From CAXRDE01 sp964229355 (GTDB taxonomy: Bacteria; Cyanobacteriota; Sericytochromatia; UBA7694), in the NCBI GenBank assembly GCA_964229355.1, contig CAXRDE010000023.1:392949-456948 (forward strand): 64,000 nucleotides of DNA, written 5' to 3'. A model generated the notes under the pieces. That model had not been told where the DNA came from. It worked only from the letters and a program-made list of their open reading frames with translations, and did no database searches. Positions within the stretch are counted from its first letter, which is position 1; every line of letters starts with the position of its first letter. Shown here piece after piece: positions 8,415-18,200 of this stretch. Both the position numbers and the translations under genes were made by a program.

Positions 8415-10015
8415 AGCACCACCAGACGCGCCTGGGTAAAGTCTTCACGCGCTTGAATATGCTGCATGATCTCCTGATTCAGGGTTTCATCCACGTTAAT
8501 CACCATCACCGCCGGACCGCGCTTACCGTGGCGACCCAGCTGAATGCCGTTAATGTTAATGTCTAGCTTACCCAGCATCTCACCCATGACGCCGACCATA
8601 CCGGGCTTGTCAGGGTGAGGAATCACCAGCATATGCCCGGAAGGCACACAGCTAATCGGGAAGCCGTCAATATTGACAATACGCTCCTGGCCTTCGCCAA
8701 TAATGGCCCCGGACACCTGACGGCATTGCCCGTCTTCAAAGGTGACCTTGAGACAAATTAAGTTGGTGTAATCATGAGAAAAACTGGACTGGCTTTCGTG
8801 GACCGCAATGCCGCGCTCCTGCGCCAGATACAGGGCATTGACATAATTTACCTGTTCAGGCAGGGCATGTTTTAACAGGCCCCGCAGCATGGCGACCTTT
8901 AACGGTTCAGTGTTTTTGTCTGCCAGCTCGCCCAGATATTGAATCGTGACCTCTTGAATAGGCTGCGACTGCAATTGCCCCAAAAAGCTGCCGAGATGCT
9001 CAGCCAGACCAAAATAAGGCTGTACGCCTTGCAAGAGGCGGGGCATCATGCTGGGAATATTCATGGCGTTTTGTACCGCTTCGCCCCGCAAGAGCTTGGC
9101 CGCCTGTTGCGCCACATCTAAGGCCACATTCACCTGGGCTTCTTTGGTCGAGGCCCCCAGGTGCGGGGTTAACACCACGTTGGGCCCCATGTTCTGCAGG
9201 GGGCTATCCACCAGAGGTTCTTTTTCAAAAACGTCTAAGGCCACCCCGCCCACATGCCCAGATTCAAGAGCAGCGATTAAGGCCTCGGTGTCGATCAATT
9301 GGCCACGGGCGCAGTTAATAATACGTACACCGGGCTTCATGGTGGCCAGGCTTTCGGCATTAATCATATGGGTGGTTTCTGGGGTGTTGGGCACATGCAG
9401 GCTCACATAGTCCACCTGGGTGAAAAGCTCAGCCAGGGGCATGACTTCAACACCCATGCGCTTGGCTTGCTCATGAGATACATAGGGGTCATAACCCAGT
9501 ACGCGCATATTGAGCGCATTGGCCACTTTGGCCACATGGGAACCAATTTTACCTAAGCCCACCACCCCCAGGGTTTTACCACTGAGTTCGGAGCCCATAA
9601 AGTTTTTGCGCTCCCAGGCATTGCCTTTAAGGGAATGATCCGCAGCGGGAATTTGACGGGCCAGGGCAAACATGAGGGCCAGGGTGTGCTCTGCAGCAGC
9701 AATGGTGTTACCCGAAGGAGAGTTCACCACCATAATACCCTGGCGGGTGGCGGCTTCTAAATCAATATTGTCTACACCCACACCGGCACGGGCTATCATT
9801 TTAAGCTGTTGGGTAGCAGCAATCACACGGGCGGTGACTTTGGTCTGACTGCGCACGAGCAACACGTCAATCCCCTGTAAAGCTTCAATGAGTGCGTCCT
9901 CTCCCAGAGGCGGTGATTCAATGACTTCGGCCACCGGCTCAAGAATCTGAACTGCTGAGGCATCAATGTGATCGCACACCAGCACGCGGGCTGAAGGTTG
10001 GGGGGAATTTGACAT
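8411..10015 (-). CDS. serA: D-3-phosphoglycerate dehydrogenase
   Basis: SerA catalyses the first committed step of serine synthesis, oxidising 3-phosphoglycerate with NAD+. The catalytic half has VARAGVGVDNIDLEAATRQG, the NAD-binding LGVVGLGKIGSHVAKVA, and the late LTPHLGAST with the catalytic His. The C-terminal half contains the intervening ASB-like domain and an ACT domain (GHMLVIPHPDKPGMVGVMGE), so this is the long, serine-regulatable type; its 534 residues fit. The start at 10015 is chosen because AAGGAG lies 7 nt upstream; an in-frame start at 10045 would place that site inside the gene. It is divergent from the gene at 10048 and coupled to the downstream SDR gene. Confidence 0.96.
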   Translation of the reverse strand: MSNSPQPSARVLVCDHIDASAVQILEPVAEVIESPPLGEDALIEALQGIDVLLVRSQTKVTARVIAATQQLKMIARAGVGVDNIDLEAATRQGIMVVNSPSGNTIAAAEHTLALMFALARQIPAADHSLKGNAWERKNFMGSELSGKTLGVVGLGKIGSHVAKVANALNMRVLGYDPYVSHEQAKRMGVEVMPLAELFTQVDYVSLHVPNTPETTHMINAESLATMKPGVRIINCARGQLIDTEALIAALESGHVGGVALDVFEKEPLVDSPLQNMGPNVVLTPHLGASTKEAQVNVALDVAQQAAKLLRGEAVQNAMNIPSMMPRLLQGVQPYFGLAEHLGSFLGQLQSQPIQEVTIQYLGELADKNTEPLKVAMLRGLLKHALPEQVNYVNALYLAQERGIAVHESQSSFSHDYTNLICLKVTFEDGQCRQVSGAIIGEGQERIVNIDGFPISCVPSGHMLVIPHPDKPGMVGVMGEMLGKLDININGIQLGRHGKRGPAVMVINVDETLNQEIMQHIQAREDFTQARLVVL

Positions 10016-10035
10016 GGGAGGACTCCTTTTCTTGC

Positions 10036-10047
10036 TACAATACAATC
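10036..10047 (+). promoter_or_regulatory. Extended -10 promoter, probably giving a leaderless mRNA
   Basis: TGCTACAAT (extended -10, TGnTACAAT, hexamer 10036-10041) lies only 6 nt before the ATG at 10048, and no ribosome-binding site is present. Transcription would begin at or next to the start codon. Confidence 0.5.
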
Positions 10048-10476
10048 ATGGACCAATTTTCATTTTTAGAACTTAACGAAGAAAGCCCTGCCACAATTGC
10101 AGGCACATCATCTTACCGTCTATTAGAGATTCCTGACAACCAGTATCTCAATTATCTGGATTTGATCAGCTTGAACCCCTCAGCAGCCACCATGAAGCGG
10201 GTCTCTAAACGCTTAATGGAAAAATACTGCTTTATTCCCATTGCCCACCAGTCGGCCCAGCTGCCCTTTCGCATGCCGGGACACTTTGATCCCCAATACC
10301 ATATTCAGTACAAATGCCAACAGACCATGCAGGCTTACATTGCCATTTGCCCCCCGCAAAACAGCCTGCCCCTGCAGTTTATTTACAACGCCATGGGTTA
10401 TGGCATTTATGGCCTGCCCATCAAAGCGGCCACCTTTGAACGCTTTATGCAAGAGCAGTATTCCCAGGTCAAATAA
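10048..10476 (+). CDS. Hypothetical protein, 142 aa
   Basis: This is a soluble protein with no signal peptide (MDQFSFLELNEESPATIAG at the start). I recognise no family. Visible features are a Cys/Pro-containing middle (AYIAICPPQNSLPL) and an aromatic, glycine-rich stretch (FIYNAMGYGIYGLPI). The start at 10048 is chosen over an upstream ATG at 10009, which would lie within the serA start region. An extended -10 box sits 6 nt upstream, and a strong terminator follows at 10498. Confidence 0.65.
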   Translation: MDQFSFLELNEESPATIAGTSSYRLLEIPDNQYLNYLDLISLNPSAATMKRVSKRLMEKYCFIPIAHQSAQLPFRMPGHFDPQYHIQYKCQQTMQAYIAICPPQNSLPLQFIYNAMGYGIYGLPIKAATFERFMQEQYSQVK

Positions 10477-10497
10477 GGCCAGATAAAAAGCCATAAG

Positions 10498-10532
10498 AAA
10501 AGCCCCCTTAGACAGTGTCTGCGGGGGCTTTT
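10498..10532. terminator. Bidirectional rho-independent terminator
   Basis: AAAAGCCCCC at 10498-10507 pairs perfectly with GGGGGCTTTT at 10523-10532. A T-run follows on the plus strand and an A-run precedes it, so it can serve both the gene ending at 10476 and the convergent gene ending at 10570. Confidence 0.9.
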
Positions 10533-10569
10533 GAATCTTTTAATCAGTAATCAGCGAAAGGGCTGGCTG

Positions 10570-10917
10570 TTAACCTTTAGAACTACGGGGGTCTTCACCG
10601 TAGGTGTATTCGGTTTCAATGCGGCCATTCTCCAGGTGCACAATCAACTGGCCTTTGGCGTGGGAGCGGGCAATTTCACGACCGGCAGCCACAGCTTCGG
10701 CTTTGGTTTTAAAGGTGGATACAGGCACAGGGTTGCGCTGTTGTTTCACATGCCAGACACCGGCTTTAGAATCGGGTACCACATGGTAAATCACACGGGT
10801 AGAAGCCTGGGCTTGCAGCATGGTATTGGGCATCACGGGCATGACAGAACGGGGAGCAGAACACGCACTCACGCTGGCAATCATCAGGGTTGAGAAAATG
10901 AGTGTTAAAGCTTTCAT
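10570..10917 (-). CDS. DUF2188-domain lipoprotein
   Basis: The N-terminus MKALTLIFSTLMIASVSAC is a lipoprotein signal with lipobox SVSAC. The mature part contains a DUF2188 domain, YHVVPDSKAGVWHVKQQ ... AEAVAAGREIARSHAKGQLIVH, a small alpha/beta unit of unknown function found in many bacteria. The start at 10917 has CAGGAGA upstream. Its export is unusual in that most DUF2188 proteins I know of are cytoplasmic. Confidence 0.75.
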   Translation of the reverse strand: MKALTLIFSTLMIASVSACSAPRSVMPVMPNTMLQAQASTRVIYHVVPDSKAGVWHVKQQRNPVPVSTFKTKAEAVAAGREIARSHAKGQLIVHLENGRIETEYTYGEDPRSSKG

Positions 10918-11061
10918 CAGATGAGGTCTCCTGCAAGGGTTCGTTTCGGCACGAACAATTAACTTGCACATCTTTATTAACACTAATTTAACACTCTCTT
11001 AATTTTTAGTCAATCCCCAGTGTGAAAAATTTTTCACCCCAATGGAGCTTCACCTGCAAAC

Positions 11062-12570
11062 CTAAAAGAGACGACCGCCGAAGAGGGTTTTGTACTCCGC
11101 ATTCACCTTGTTGGCGTAGGTGGGCACATTGGGATCCCCGTAACGCTTCAGGGCTCTTTCGACACCGCGGCCCAGGTGGGCCCGATCGGTCAGCTCGTAG
11201 CTCATATATGCCGTAGAGGTCCATACATTGGCCTTGATATCGTAGCGCTGGTTAATATTGCGGGTACTTTGTACAAAATTGCCCTTGTACTGATTGTAAG
11301 GCGCTTCACCGCGAAAGCCTTTGGCAATGCCTGACATATGATGAATCTGGCGAATGGCAATACCCGTCAGCTGGCCGAGGCCACCGGCTCCGGTGTGGCT
11401 GCGCGCGCGGGGGTTAATGCCGCCACTTTCGTGGGCAAACAGCGCCAGCATCATTTTGGGATCCACGTTAAAGGCGTTGCCCGCTTTGTCGAGTTCAACG
11501 GCAATTTCACGCATTTGGGCCTGGGTGGTGCGGGTGCGCTGGGTATTGCCCCGCTGCGCGTGATACTGCTGGTAGCGCTGCATGGCCTGAAACAATTCCG
11601 TGGCGCGAGGGGTCATGCCCTCAATAGAAGTGACTGGGGCCACGTTGCCCACCGTGGGGGCTGAAGGCCTTGAGGAAGCAGGTGTACCGGCAACGGGTGG
11701 CGTGGCGGAGGGGATTTTAAGCTTCATGCCCAATTTTAAGGCATCGGGAGTGCTCAGCTGATCACGGTTGGCGTTAAAGATATCCATGTAGCGTTCGCCA
11801 TCGCCGAGATAGGTCAGGGCCAGTTCACTCAAAGACTCTCCGCGCTTGACGGTATGCTCTACAAAGAACTCAGGGCGAGGCGTCGGGCGGGTGGGCGCCA
11901 CGGGGTCTGCAGCAGGGGCTGTCGGTGGCGCCGGAGCCACTGGAGGTGACACACTCACGGGTTCGGGCTCATCCACCACAGAGCCGGCAGGTAAGGGCAA
12001 ATCCAACACCATGCCAATGCGCAAATCATTGGGGTTGCTCAAACGGCTGCGGTTCATGTCATAAATTTCCATGTACCGGTTGCGATCGCCCAAAAACTTC
12101 TGGGCGATGTCACTGAGGTTTTCGCCCCGGCGCACGCGGTGATGGGCGTGGGTAGGGGGTTCTGGTGGTGCAGCCGAAGCTGGCGTTTCGGGCGTTGCGC
12201 TGGGTTGATCCACATACACCTTTAAGGCCATGCCAATGCGGAGATTATCGGGATTGCTCAACTGATCGCGGTTGACGTTAAAAATCTCCATATAGCGGTT
12301 GCGGTTGCCCAGGTGCTCACCGGCGATATCGCTGAGGGTTTGGCCCTGGCGTACCGTGTGATTAATAAATTCAGGCGGGGCAAAAGAAACCTGGGCAGCA
12401 GGCCCTTCGCTGGACTGACTGGCTGCCACCTGCAATTGATCGGGCGAAAGGGTAATGGAAGGGGGTTCAGCGGGGGGAACAGGAGCCGTTTGCTGTAATA
12501 CCGCAGGGTTGGGGATAAGTCCCGACTGGGCCACGGGCAACGAAGTAGAGAAAGAATTCAGGCGAGACAT
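11062..12570 (-). CDS. Triple-LysM protein with C-terminal lytic transglycosylase-like domain
   Basis: Three LysM peptidoglycan-binding domains lie at about residues 71-119, 144-192 and 239-287, each opening with H.V..G..LSD/E.A and containing RYM.I...NR, separated by Pro/Ala-rich linkers. The C-terminal ~150 residues form an SLT (lysozyme-fold) domain: MMLALFAHESGG places the catalytic Glu near residue 381, and GAGGLGQLT is the following conserved loop. It should cleave or bind the glycan strands of peptidoglycan. No clear signal peptide is visible at the N-terminus, so the export route is uncertain. The start has AAGGAG upstream. It stands alone in its orientation between small genes. Confidence 0.88.
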   Translation of the reverse strand: MSRLNSFSTSLPVAQSGLIPNPAVLQQTAPVPPAEPPSITLSPDQLQVAASQSSEGPAAQVSFAPPEFINHTVRQGQTLSDIAGEHLGNRNRYMEIFNVNRDQLSNPDNLRIGMALKVYVDQPSATPETPASAAPPEPPTHAHHRVRRGENLSDIAQKFLGDRNRYMEIYDMNRSRLSNPNDLRIGMVLDLPLPAGSVVDEPEPVSVSPPVAPAPPTAPAADPVAPTRPTPRPEFFVEHTVKRGESLSELALTYLGDGERYMDIFNANRDQLSTPDALKLGMKLKIPSATPPVAGTPASSRPSAPTVGNVAPVTSIEGMTPRATELFQAMQRYQQYHAQRGNTQRTRTTQAQMREIAVELDKAGNAFNVDPKMMLALFAHESGGINPRARSHTGAGGLGQLTGIAIRQIHHMSGIAKGFRGEAPYNQYKGNFVQSTRNINQRYDIKANVWTSTAYMSYELTDRAHLGRGVERALKRYGDPNVPTYANKVNAEYKTLFGGRLF

Positions 12571-12675
12571 GCAGGGCTCCTTAGAGAGAGTAAAACGTCA
12601 GCTTAAGATTATTATAACCGAGGGTTGAAAATTCTTGTGTTTTTTTCACGATTTTGGCCAAAGGGCGTATACTAA

Positions 12676-12834
12676 AACATCAAAAAAGAAAAGGCAGATC
12701 AGCTTCCCTGGCTTCTTTATCGAGAATATTTACCCATTTTTGGCTGGTTTTACTCCCGTACTCGCCTGTTCAAACAATGCGATGCACAAGGCCAGGGGTT
12801 GTACTGGCTGGATGAAACGCTCATGATGCCTTAG
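12676..12834 (+). pseudogene. Possible C-terminal gene remnant, 52 codons, no start codon
   Basis: A forward frame closed by TAA at 12673 and TAG at 12832 reads KADQLPWLLYREYLPIFGW and then FYSRTRLFKQCDAQGQGLYW, a convincing aromatic-rich protein-like composition, but it contains no ATG, GTG or TTG before position 12800. TTCACG-17 bp-TATACT just upstream (12644-12672) could be an old promoter. It may be a decayed gene or chance. The rest of the 12571-12861 gap holds only the start region of the LysM gene. Confidence 0.3.
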
Positions 12835-12861
12835 GACAAAAGGGTTTGCAAAGGAGCTGAT

Positions 12862-13578
12862 TTAATTCACATCAAAGACAAAAAAGCGGCAGCCCGATTT
12901 GCCATAATCCCAATGGTGCAAAGAAAGGCTCCAACTTTTACTGCCACTGTTCAGCGTTTGGCGATAGTCATAGTAGCCATTCAAGGTCAGTGGACCAGCG
13001 GTGACTTTGGGCAGGTTTTTAAGCTGCTGGTACAACTCATAAAGACGCTCCGAAGGGAAGTTTTCTCCCTGACGTCCGGGGAAATAGGCGTCGACAGTCT
13101 GTTTATGGGCAGCCGAGATGTTGCCCGACTGCAAACGGCGCATAAACCTGAGTGCTGTAGCCTGAACTTCTTTGTCTACACGGCAAAAATTGGTCTGCTG
13201 GCTGCCCGCAAATTCAAAACGCAGCAGCGCTTGCTCTGTCTGAACGTGAACAGCACCTTTGCCTTTGAAAAAGTGGGTATTGACGATCTGCCAGTCCTTA
13301 AGCGGGGTGAGCTCCTGCTCCTCAAACCATTTTATGACCTGGGCTATCGAAAAACGCTGCTTGAGATCAGTGCTGAAGTGTTCTCTGAGCTCATGGGGAT
13401 CCTGTGCTTGAACGCGCTGTAAAAAAGACGCAACGGCCTGTTCGGCCTGCACTTCAAGGGGCTGATGAGTCATCATAAGGTACGCTAACACGCTTAAAGC
13501 CAGCAGTGTAACCACAACAATTGCCGTATTTACCCACCGGGGAGCGTGCTGAGTTGTAGGTATACTGACTTTAGGCAT
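12862..13578 (-). CDS. Membrane-anchored protein of unknown function, 238 aa
   Basis: One N-terminal transmembrane helix (AIVVVTLLALSVLAYLMM, about residues 18-36) is followed by a soluble periplasmic-type domain. The soluble part has two similar-looking alpha+beta units: residues ~45-120 (AVASFLQRVQAQDPHELREHF) and ~135-238 (ATALRFMRRLQSGNISAAHK). Both begin with a helix then a variable strand region, recalling NTF2-like/DUF4878 domains; this is inference. Two cysteines are present in the mature part. No operon partner is seen. Confidence 0.65.
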   Translation of the reverse strand: MPKVSIPTTQHAPRWVNTAIVVVTLLALSVLAYLMMTHQPLEVQAEQAVASFLQRVQAQDPHELREHFSTDLKQRFSIAQVIKWFEEQELTPLKDWQIVNTHFFKGKGAVHVQTEQALLRFEFAGSQQTNFCRVDKEVQATALRFMRRLQSGNISAAHKQTVDAYFPGRQGENFPSERLYELYQQLKNLPKVTAGPLTLNGYYDYRQTLNSGSKSWSLSLHHWDYGKSGCRFFVFDVN

Positions 13579-13650
13579 GATTTAAGGCTTTTCAAGTGGG
13601 TTTTAGAGGGAGCGGGCTTGCAAAGTACAATACCAGTATACCGTTTTCAT

Positions 13651-13691
13651 TTCTTTTGATTCTGTTGATACCAGTAACAGAATCAAAAGAA
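13651..13691. repeat. Perfect 16-bp inverted repeat with 9-nt loop
   Basis: TTCTTTTGATTCTGTT at 13651-13666 and its exact complement AACAGAATCAAAAGAA at 13676-13691 flank GATACCAGT. It lies between the efflux operon's terminator and the upstream region of the gene at 13578. It could be a second transcription barrier or a binding site. Confidence 0.7.
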
Positions 13692-13692
13692 A

Positions 13693-13718
13693 AAGCCCCA
13701 TGGTTTTCCACGAGGCCT
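13693..13718 (-). terminator. Rho-independent terminator of the efflux operon
   Basis: On the minus strand AGGCCTCGTGG, a four-base loop AAAA, and CCATGGGGCTT form an 11-bp stem with G-U pairs, followed by a T-run. It lies about 80 bp past the stop of the outer membrane factor gene. Confidence 0.7.
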
Positions 13719-13731
13719 CTTAATACATTCA

Positions 13732-13800
13732 CAAAAGACAACTTACAGCACCTAACAAAACGTGTACCCTAAAGTCTAAGTTGCGCTAACTAAGAGCCTT
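13732..13800 (+). repeat. 69-bp dispersed repeat, copy 2
   Basis: It matches the reverse complement of 6043-6111 with six mismatches. It ends within the stop codon of the outer membrane factor gene (13799-13801), so the homology break coincides with the end of that coding sequence. Confidence 0.75.
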
Positions 13801-15289
13801 AATACGCGGGTGTCGGGACCTCCGCTTCATCTTGCCAGCCCCCCCCGAGGGCCTGGTACAGATTGACCATGGCCCCCATCTGGGACTGACGGGTTTCGAT
13901 CAGTTCATTGCGGGCCTCAATGGCTTCGCGCTGGGTGAGCAGTACCTCCATATAGTCGGCACGGGCAAATTGAAATAGCTTTTGGGCGACTTCAATGGAA
14001 CGGTTTAAGCTCTCTACCTGCTGGCGCTTGAGCTGGTAGTTCTTGTCTAAGTTGTCCAGCCTGGCCAGTTGGTTAGACACCTCACGATAAGCGTTTAAAA
14101 TGGTCCGCTCGTACTCGTAAGCCGCCTGAATTTGATGGGCATTGGCATTTTGATACTCCGCGGTAATGGCGTTTTTATTGATCAGGGGCATCGACATATC
14201 CAACGAGAGCGAATAGGTCAGGTTCTGCGGTGTTGCCACAAAATAGACGGGGTTAAAGGCCTGGTATCCCAGGCCCGCATTCATGCCAAACGAAGGGTAA
14301 AACTTGGCGCGGGCCACTTCCACATCAAGACGGGTGGCGGCCAACTCGTGTTCTGCTTTTTTAATGTCAGGTCGGTTGCGCAAAAGATCTGAGGGCAAAC
14401 CACTGGCCACCGCCTTGACCTGGAGCTCCGAAAACAACGATGAATTGCGGGCCACTTTTTGGGGCGGACGGCCCACCAAAAAATTCAGTTTGTTTTCGGT
14501 TTCGACAATATCCTGGCGAATGGCATAAATGAGACTTTGGTTTTTTTGCACCTCGGCCTCAAAACGTTTGACAGCCAGTTCATTGGAGCGGGCTGAGGCC
14601 TTGAGCTGACGGATAATCTCCAGCACGTTACGCTGAATGCGCACGCTCTCTTCCATATTCGCCAGCTTGTTATCCAGGGCCATCAGTTCATAATAGCTGT
14701 TGGCAATTTCTGCCACCAGTTGGGTAATTAAAAACTTTCGCCCTTCAATCGAGGCCATGTATTCATACACCGCCGCGTCTTTGGCATTGCGCAGCTTGCG
14801 CCAGGCGTCTAACTCCCACGAGAGAAAAGCCCCCACTTTAAAGGTGGGCAAAGGCTGTGGACTCTCTTCGGCGTCCGCCTCCAGCTCTTCTTCACGGGCC
14901 TCACCGCTGGCTTCACTGCGGGTACGAAAATAGCTCTGAGCGATTTTGCCCAGCTCCGTTTCGCCTTGCAAACGAATTGAAGGCATGTACTCACCGGCCC
15001 GCGCGGTAATTTCGTTGTTGGCCATGTAAATGTCTTGCATGGCCATTTTCACCTCCTGATTCCGCGACAAGGCCGTATCAATCAGGGTCACCAGTTGAGG
15101 ATCATCAAAAAAGCGTTTCCATTCCATTTCTGCGGCGGTACTGGACTCCGTACTCGCTCGCGCGAAATGGGCGGGTACCTCCACATCAGCATCTCGGGAT
15201 GCCAACAGGGGCGCACACCCCGGCAAGCTGGCCAGGCAGCTCAGGGTTAATAAAAGTGAGGTAAAGGATTTATTCATGGGTATATTCAT
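13799..15289 (-). CDS. Outer membrane efflux lipoprotein (TolC/NodT family)
   Basis: This is the outer-membrane channel of the tripartite pump. The signal MNKSFTSLLLTLSCLASLPGC ends in a lipobox (LPGC), typical of NodT/OprM-type factors. The mature protein has WKRFFDDPQLVTLIDTALSRN, the family's N-terminal signature, then long coiled-coil helices and the repeat half (LPSDLLRNRPDIKKAEHELAA). The second half carries REVSNQLARLDN. Candidate starts are 15289 (GGAGG only 3 nt upstream) and 15277; the first is used here. The gene overlaps the RND gene's 3' end by 20 bp. One copy of a dispersed repeat abuts the stop codon. Confidence 0.93.
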   Translation of the reverse strand: MNIPMNKSFTSLLLTLSCLASLPGCAPLLASRDADVEVPAHFARASTESSTAAEMEWKRFFDDPQLVTLIDTALSRNQEVKMAMQDIYMANNEITARAGEYMPSIRLQGETELGKIAQSYFRTRSEASGEAREEELEADAEESPQPLPTFKVGAFLSWELDAWRKLRNAKDAAVYEYMASIEGRKFLITQLVAEIANSYYELMALDNKLANMEESVRIQRNVLEIIRQLKASARSNELAVKRFEAEVQKNQSLIYAIRQDIVETENKLNFLVGRPPQKVARNSSLFSELQVKAVASGLPSDLLRNRPDIKKAEHELAATRLDVEVARAKFYPSFGMNAGLGYQAFNPVYFVATPQNLTYSLSLDMSMPLINKNAITAEYQNANAHQIQAAYEYERTILNAYREVSNQLARLDNLDKNYQLKRQQVESLNRSIEVAQKLFQFARADYMEVLLTQREAIEARNELIETRQSQMGAMVNLYQALGGGWQDEAEVPTPAY

Positions 15290-18200
15290 AAGCCTCCGTA
15301 AGGGGATCAAAGTCTTCGTCTTGAATGAGCTGGCGCCCTTCGGCCAGTTTGGCAAAGATGTAGTACAGTCCAGGAATAATAAAGACCCCAAACACCGTAC
15401 CAAACAACATGCCGCCTAAGGCCGTGGCCCCAATGGTGTGGTTACCAATGGCTCCGGGGCCTGAAGCTCGCACCAGAGGCACCAGCCCCGCAATAAAGGC
15501 AAAGGAGGTCATTAAAATGGGACGAAAACGAGCCTGAGAGCCCGCAATCGCCGCTTCAAACACCGACATGCCCTGTTGATGCTTTTGGGTGGCAAATTCC
15601 ACAATCAACACAGCATTTTTGCCCAATAAGCCCACCAGCATCACCAGCCCCACCTGGGCGTAGATGTCGTTGGCAAGCCCCATCATTTTAAGCAATAAGA
15701 AGGCCCCAAAGACCCCGGCGGGCAGTGAAAACACCACCGCCAGCGGCAGAATAAAGCTCTCGTACTGGGCCGCCAGCACCAGGTACACAAAGAAGAGTAC
15801 AATGGCAAAGATCACCACCGCTTCATTCCCTCGCGCTGCCTCATCAAAAGAAAGACCTTCCCAGGCCACATCGTAACCTCTGGGCAGGGTGGCCTCGGCC
15901 ACGGTCTCTACCGCATGAATGGCATCAGCCGTGGTGAAACCGGGTGCAGGGACCGCCCGAATGGCCGAAGAGTTATACAGGTTATAACGGGTAATTTCGT
16001 TGGGGCCCTGGTGTTTCTCCATGCGCATAAAGGCCGAGTAAGGCACCATCTCGCCTTCTTCGTTTTTCACGAAGTAGTTGAGAATATCGCTGGGGTAACG
16101 GCGGAACTCAGGCGCCCCCTGGGTATACACCTTGAAGAAGTTGTTGAAACGGGTAAAGCCCTGTTCATAGGTACTCCCGATTAAAATATTCAGGTTTTCC
16201 ATGGCTTTGCCCACGGAAACGCCTTTTTGCATGGCCAGCTTGCTGTCGAAAATCAGCTCATATTGAGGATAGTTCGCCGCATAAAAGGTAAACAGACCCG
16301 TTAACTCTTTGCGTTTGGCCAGGTTATCCATAAACTCTTTGTTGATTTCATCGAATTCGTGGTAATCGGTTTCGTTGTTTTTATCTAAAAGACGGAAAGA
16401 GACCCCACCCGCCGCGCCATAACCGGGCACTGCAGGGGGTTCAAAATACTCAATAATTGCACCAAAGTCTTTGGTTTTTTCTTCCAGCTCCTCAATGATT
16501 TCATGAACCGACTCATGGCGCTCAGACCATTCTTCTAAGTTGATCAAACAGGTTCCCGCATTGGAGCCCCGACCTTCGGTCAAAATTTCATAACCCGCCA
16601 GTGAGGACACCGACTTAATACCAGGCACCTCTTCGGCCACTGCCTGCAGCTTACGGGCCACCTGGTTGGTGACTTCTAAGGTGGTCCCAGGTGGGGTTTG
16701 AATAATGGCATAAATCATGCCCTGATCTTCGCTGGGAATAAAACCACCGGGCAGCATTTGACTGACGTAAAAGGTACCGCCACAGAAGGCAGCCAGCATC
16801 AGCACTGTCACCAAACGTCGGCTGACAATTTTGTTTAAAACCGCCACATAACCGGTGGTGGTTTTATCGAAGCCTTTGTTAAACAAACGAAGGCCCCAGG
16901 CGATGGGATTGCGACCGGGTGCTTTGCCGTGATTGTTCTTGAGAATCATGGCGCAAAGCACCGGGGTCAGCGTCAGGGCCACGACCGCGGACAACACAAT
17001 CGAAGACGCCATGGTAATCGAAAACTGACGGTAGAAAATACCCACAGGGCCGGTCATAAAAGCCACGGGCACAAACACAGAGGTCATCACGAGGGTAATG
17101 GCCACAATGGCTCCCCCGATTTCACCCAGCACTTCCTGCACCGCCAGGAAAGGACTCATGTGTTTTTCTTCCATTTTGGCGTGTACGGCCTCCACCACCA
17201 CGATGGCATCATCCACCACAATCCCGATGGCCAACACCAGAGCAAACAGGGTAATCAGGTTAATGCTCATGCCAAAGGCTTGTAAAAAGATAAAGGCCCC
17301 AATCAGCGAAACCGGTACCGCCAGGGTGGGAATTAAAGTAGAGCGCCAATCACCCAGGAAGACAAAGACCACCAGAGCCACCAGCACAAAGGCTTCCAGC
17401 AAGGTGTGTAACACCTGTTCAATGGAAGCGTCTAAGAAGTGAGAGACGTCATAACTGATCTCGTAATCCATACCGGGCGGAAAGGAAGAGGCTTTGAGTT
17501 CTTCCATTTTGGCCTTGACGTTTTCAATAACCGTACCTGCGTTACTGCCGTAGTTTTGCTTTAAAACAATGGCCGCCGAGGGCAGACCATCTTTATTGGA
17601 ATAGATATCGAAGAATTCGCTGCCCAACTCCACTTTGGCAATGTCTTTGAGGCGCAGAATCTTACCGTTGGACTTGCCCCGGATCACGATATTTTCATAC
17701 TCTTCGGGTTTATTCAAACGGCCTTTGTAGGTCAGTACATACTCTAAAGCCTGGGCCCGAATCCCCGAACTTTGGCCCAGACGCCCTGGCCGCCCAATAA
17801 AGCTTTGTTCATCAATAGCTTTCATGACATCTTCCGGTGAGATTTTGTAGGCGCGCATGCGATCGGGGTTTAACCAGATGCGCATGGCGAACTGACGGCT
17901 ACCCAAAATTTGGGCGCTACCCACACCCGTAATGCGCTTGACTTCAGGAATCACGTTCACCATCGAGAAGTTGTACAGGAATTTTTCGTCGGCATTTTTA
18001 TCTTTACTGAACAGGTTTACGTACATCAACATACTGGGCTGTACCGGCGATACCACCACCCCTTCCCGCTGGACCAGCGGTGGCAATTGGTTGATCACCT
18101 GGTCGACCCGGTTTTTGACGTTAACCACCGCCGCATTGGGGTCTGTACCCAGGTCGAAAATCACCTGAATCGTGGCTTCACCGGCACTGGTGGCATCAGA

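Noticed and set aside
12635..12826. 63-codon plus-strand open frame with an ATG
   Set aside because: The alternative frame at 12676-12834 has more protein-like residues; neither has a supported start, so no gene is called.
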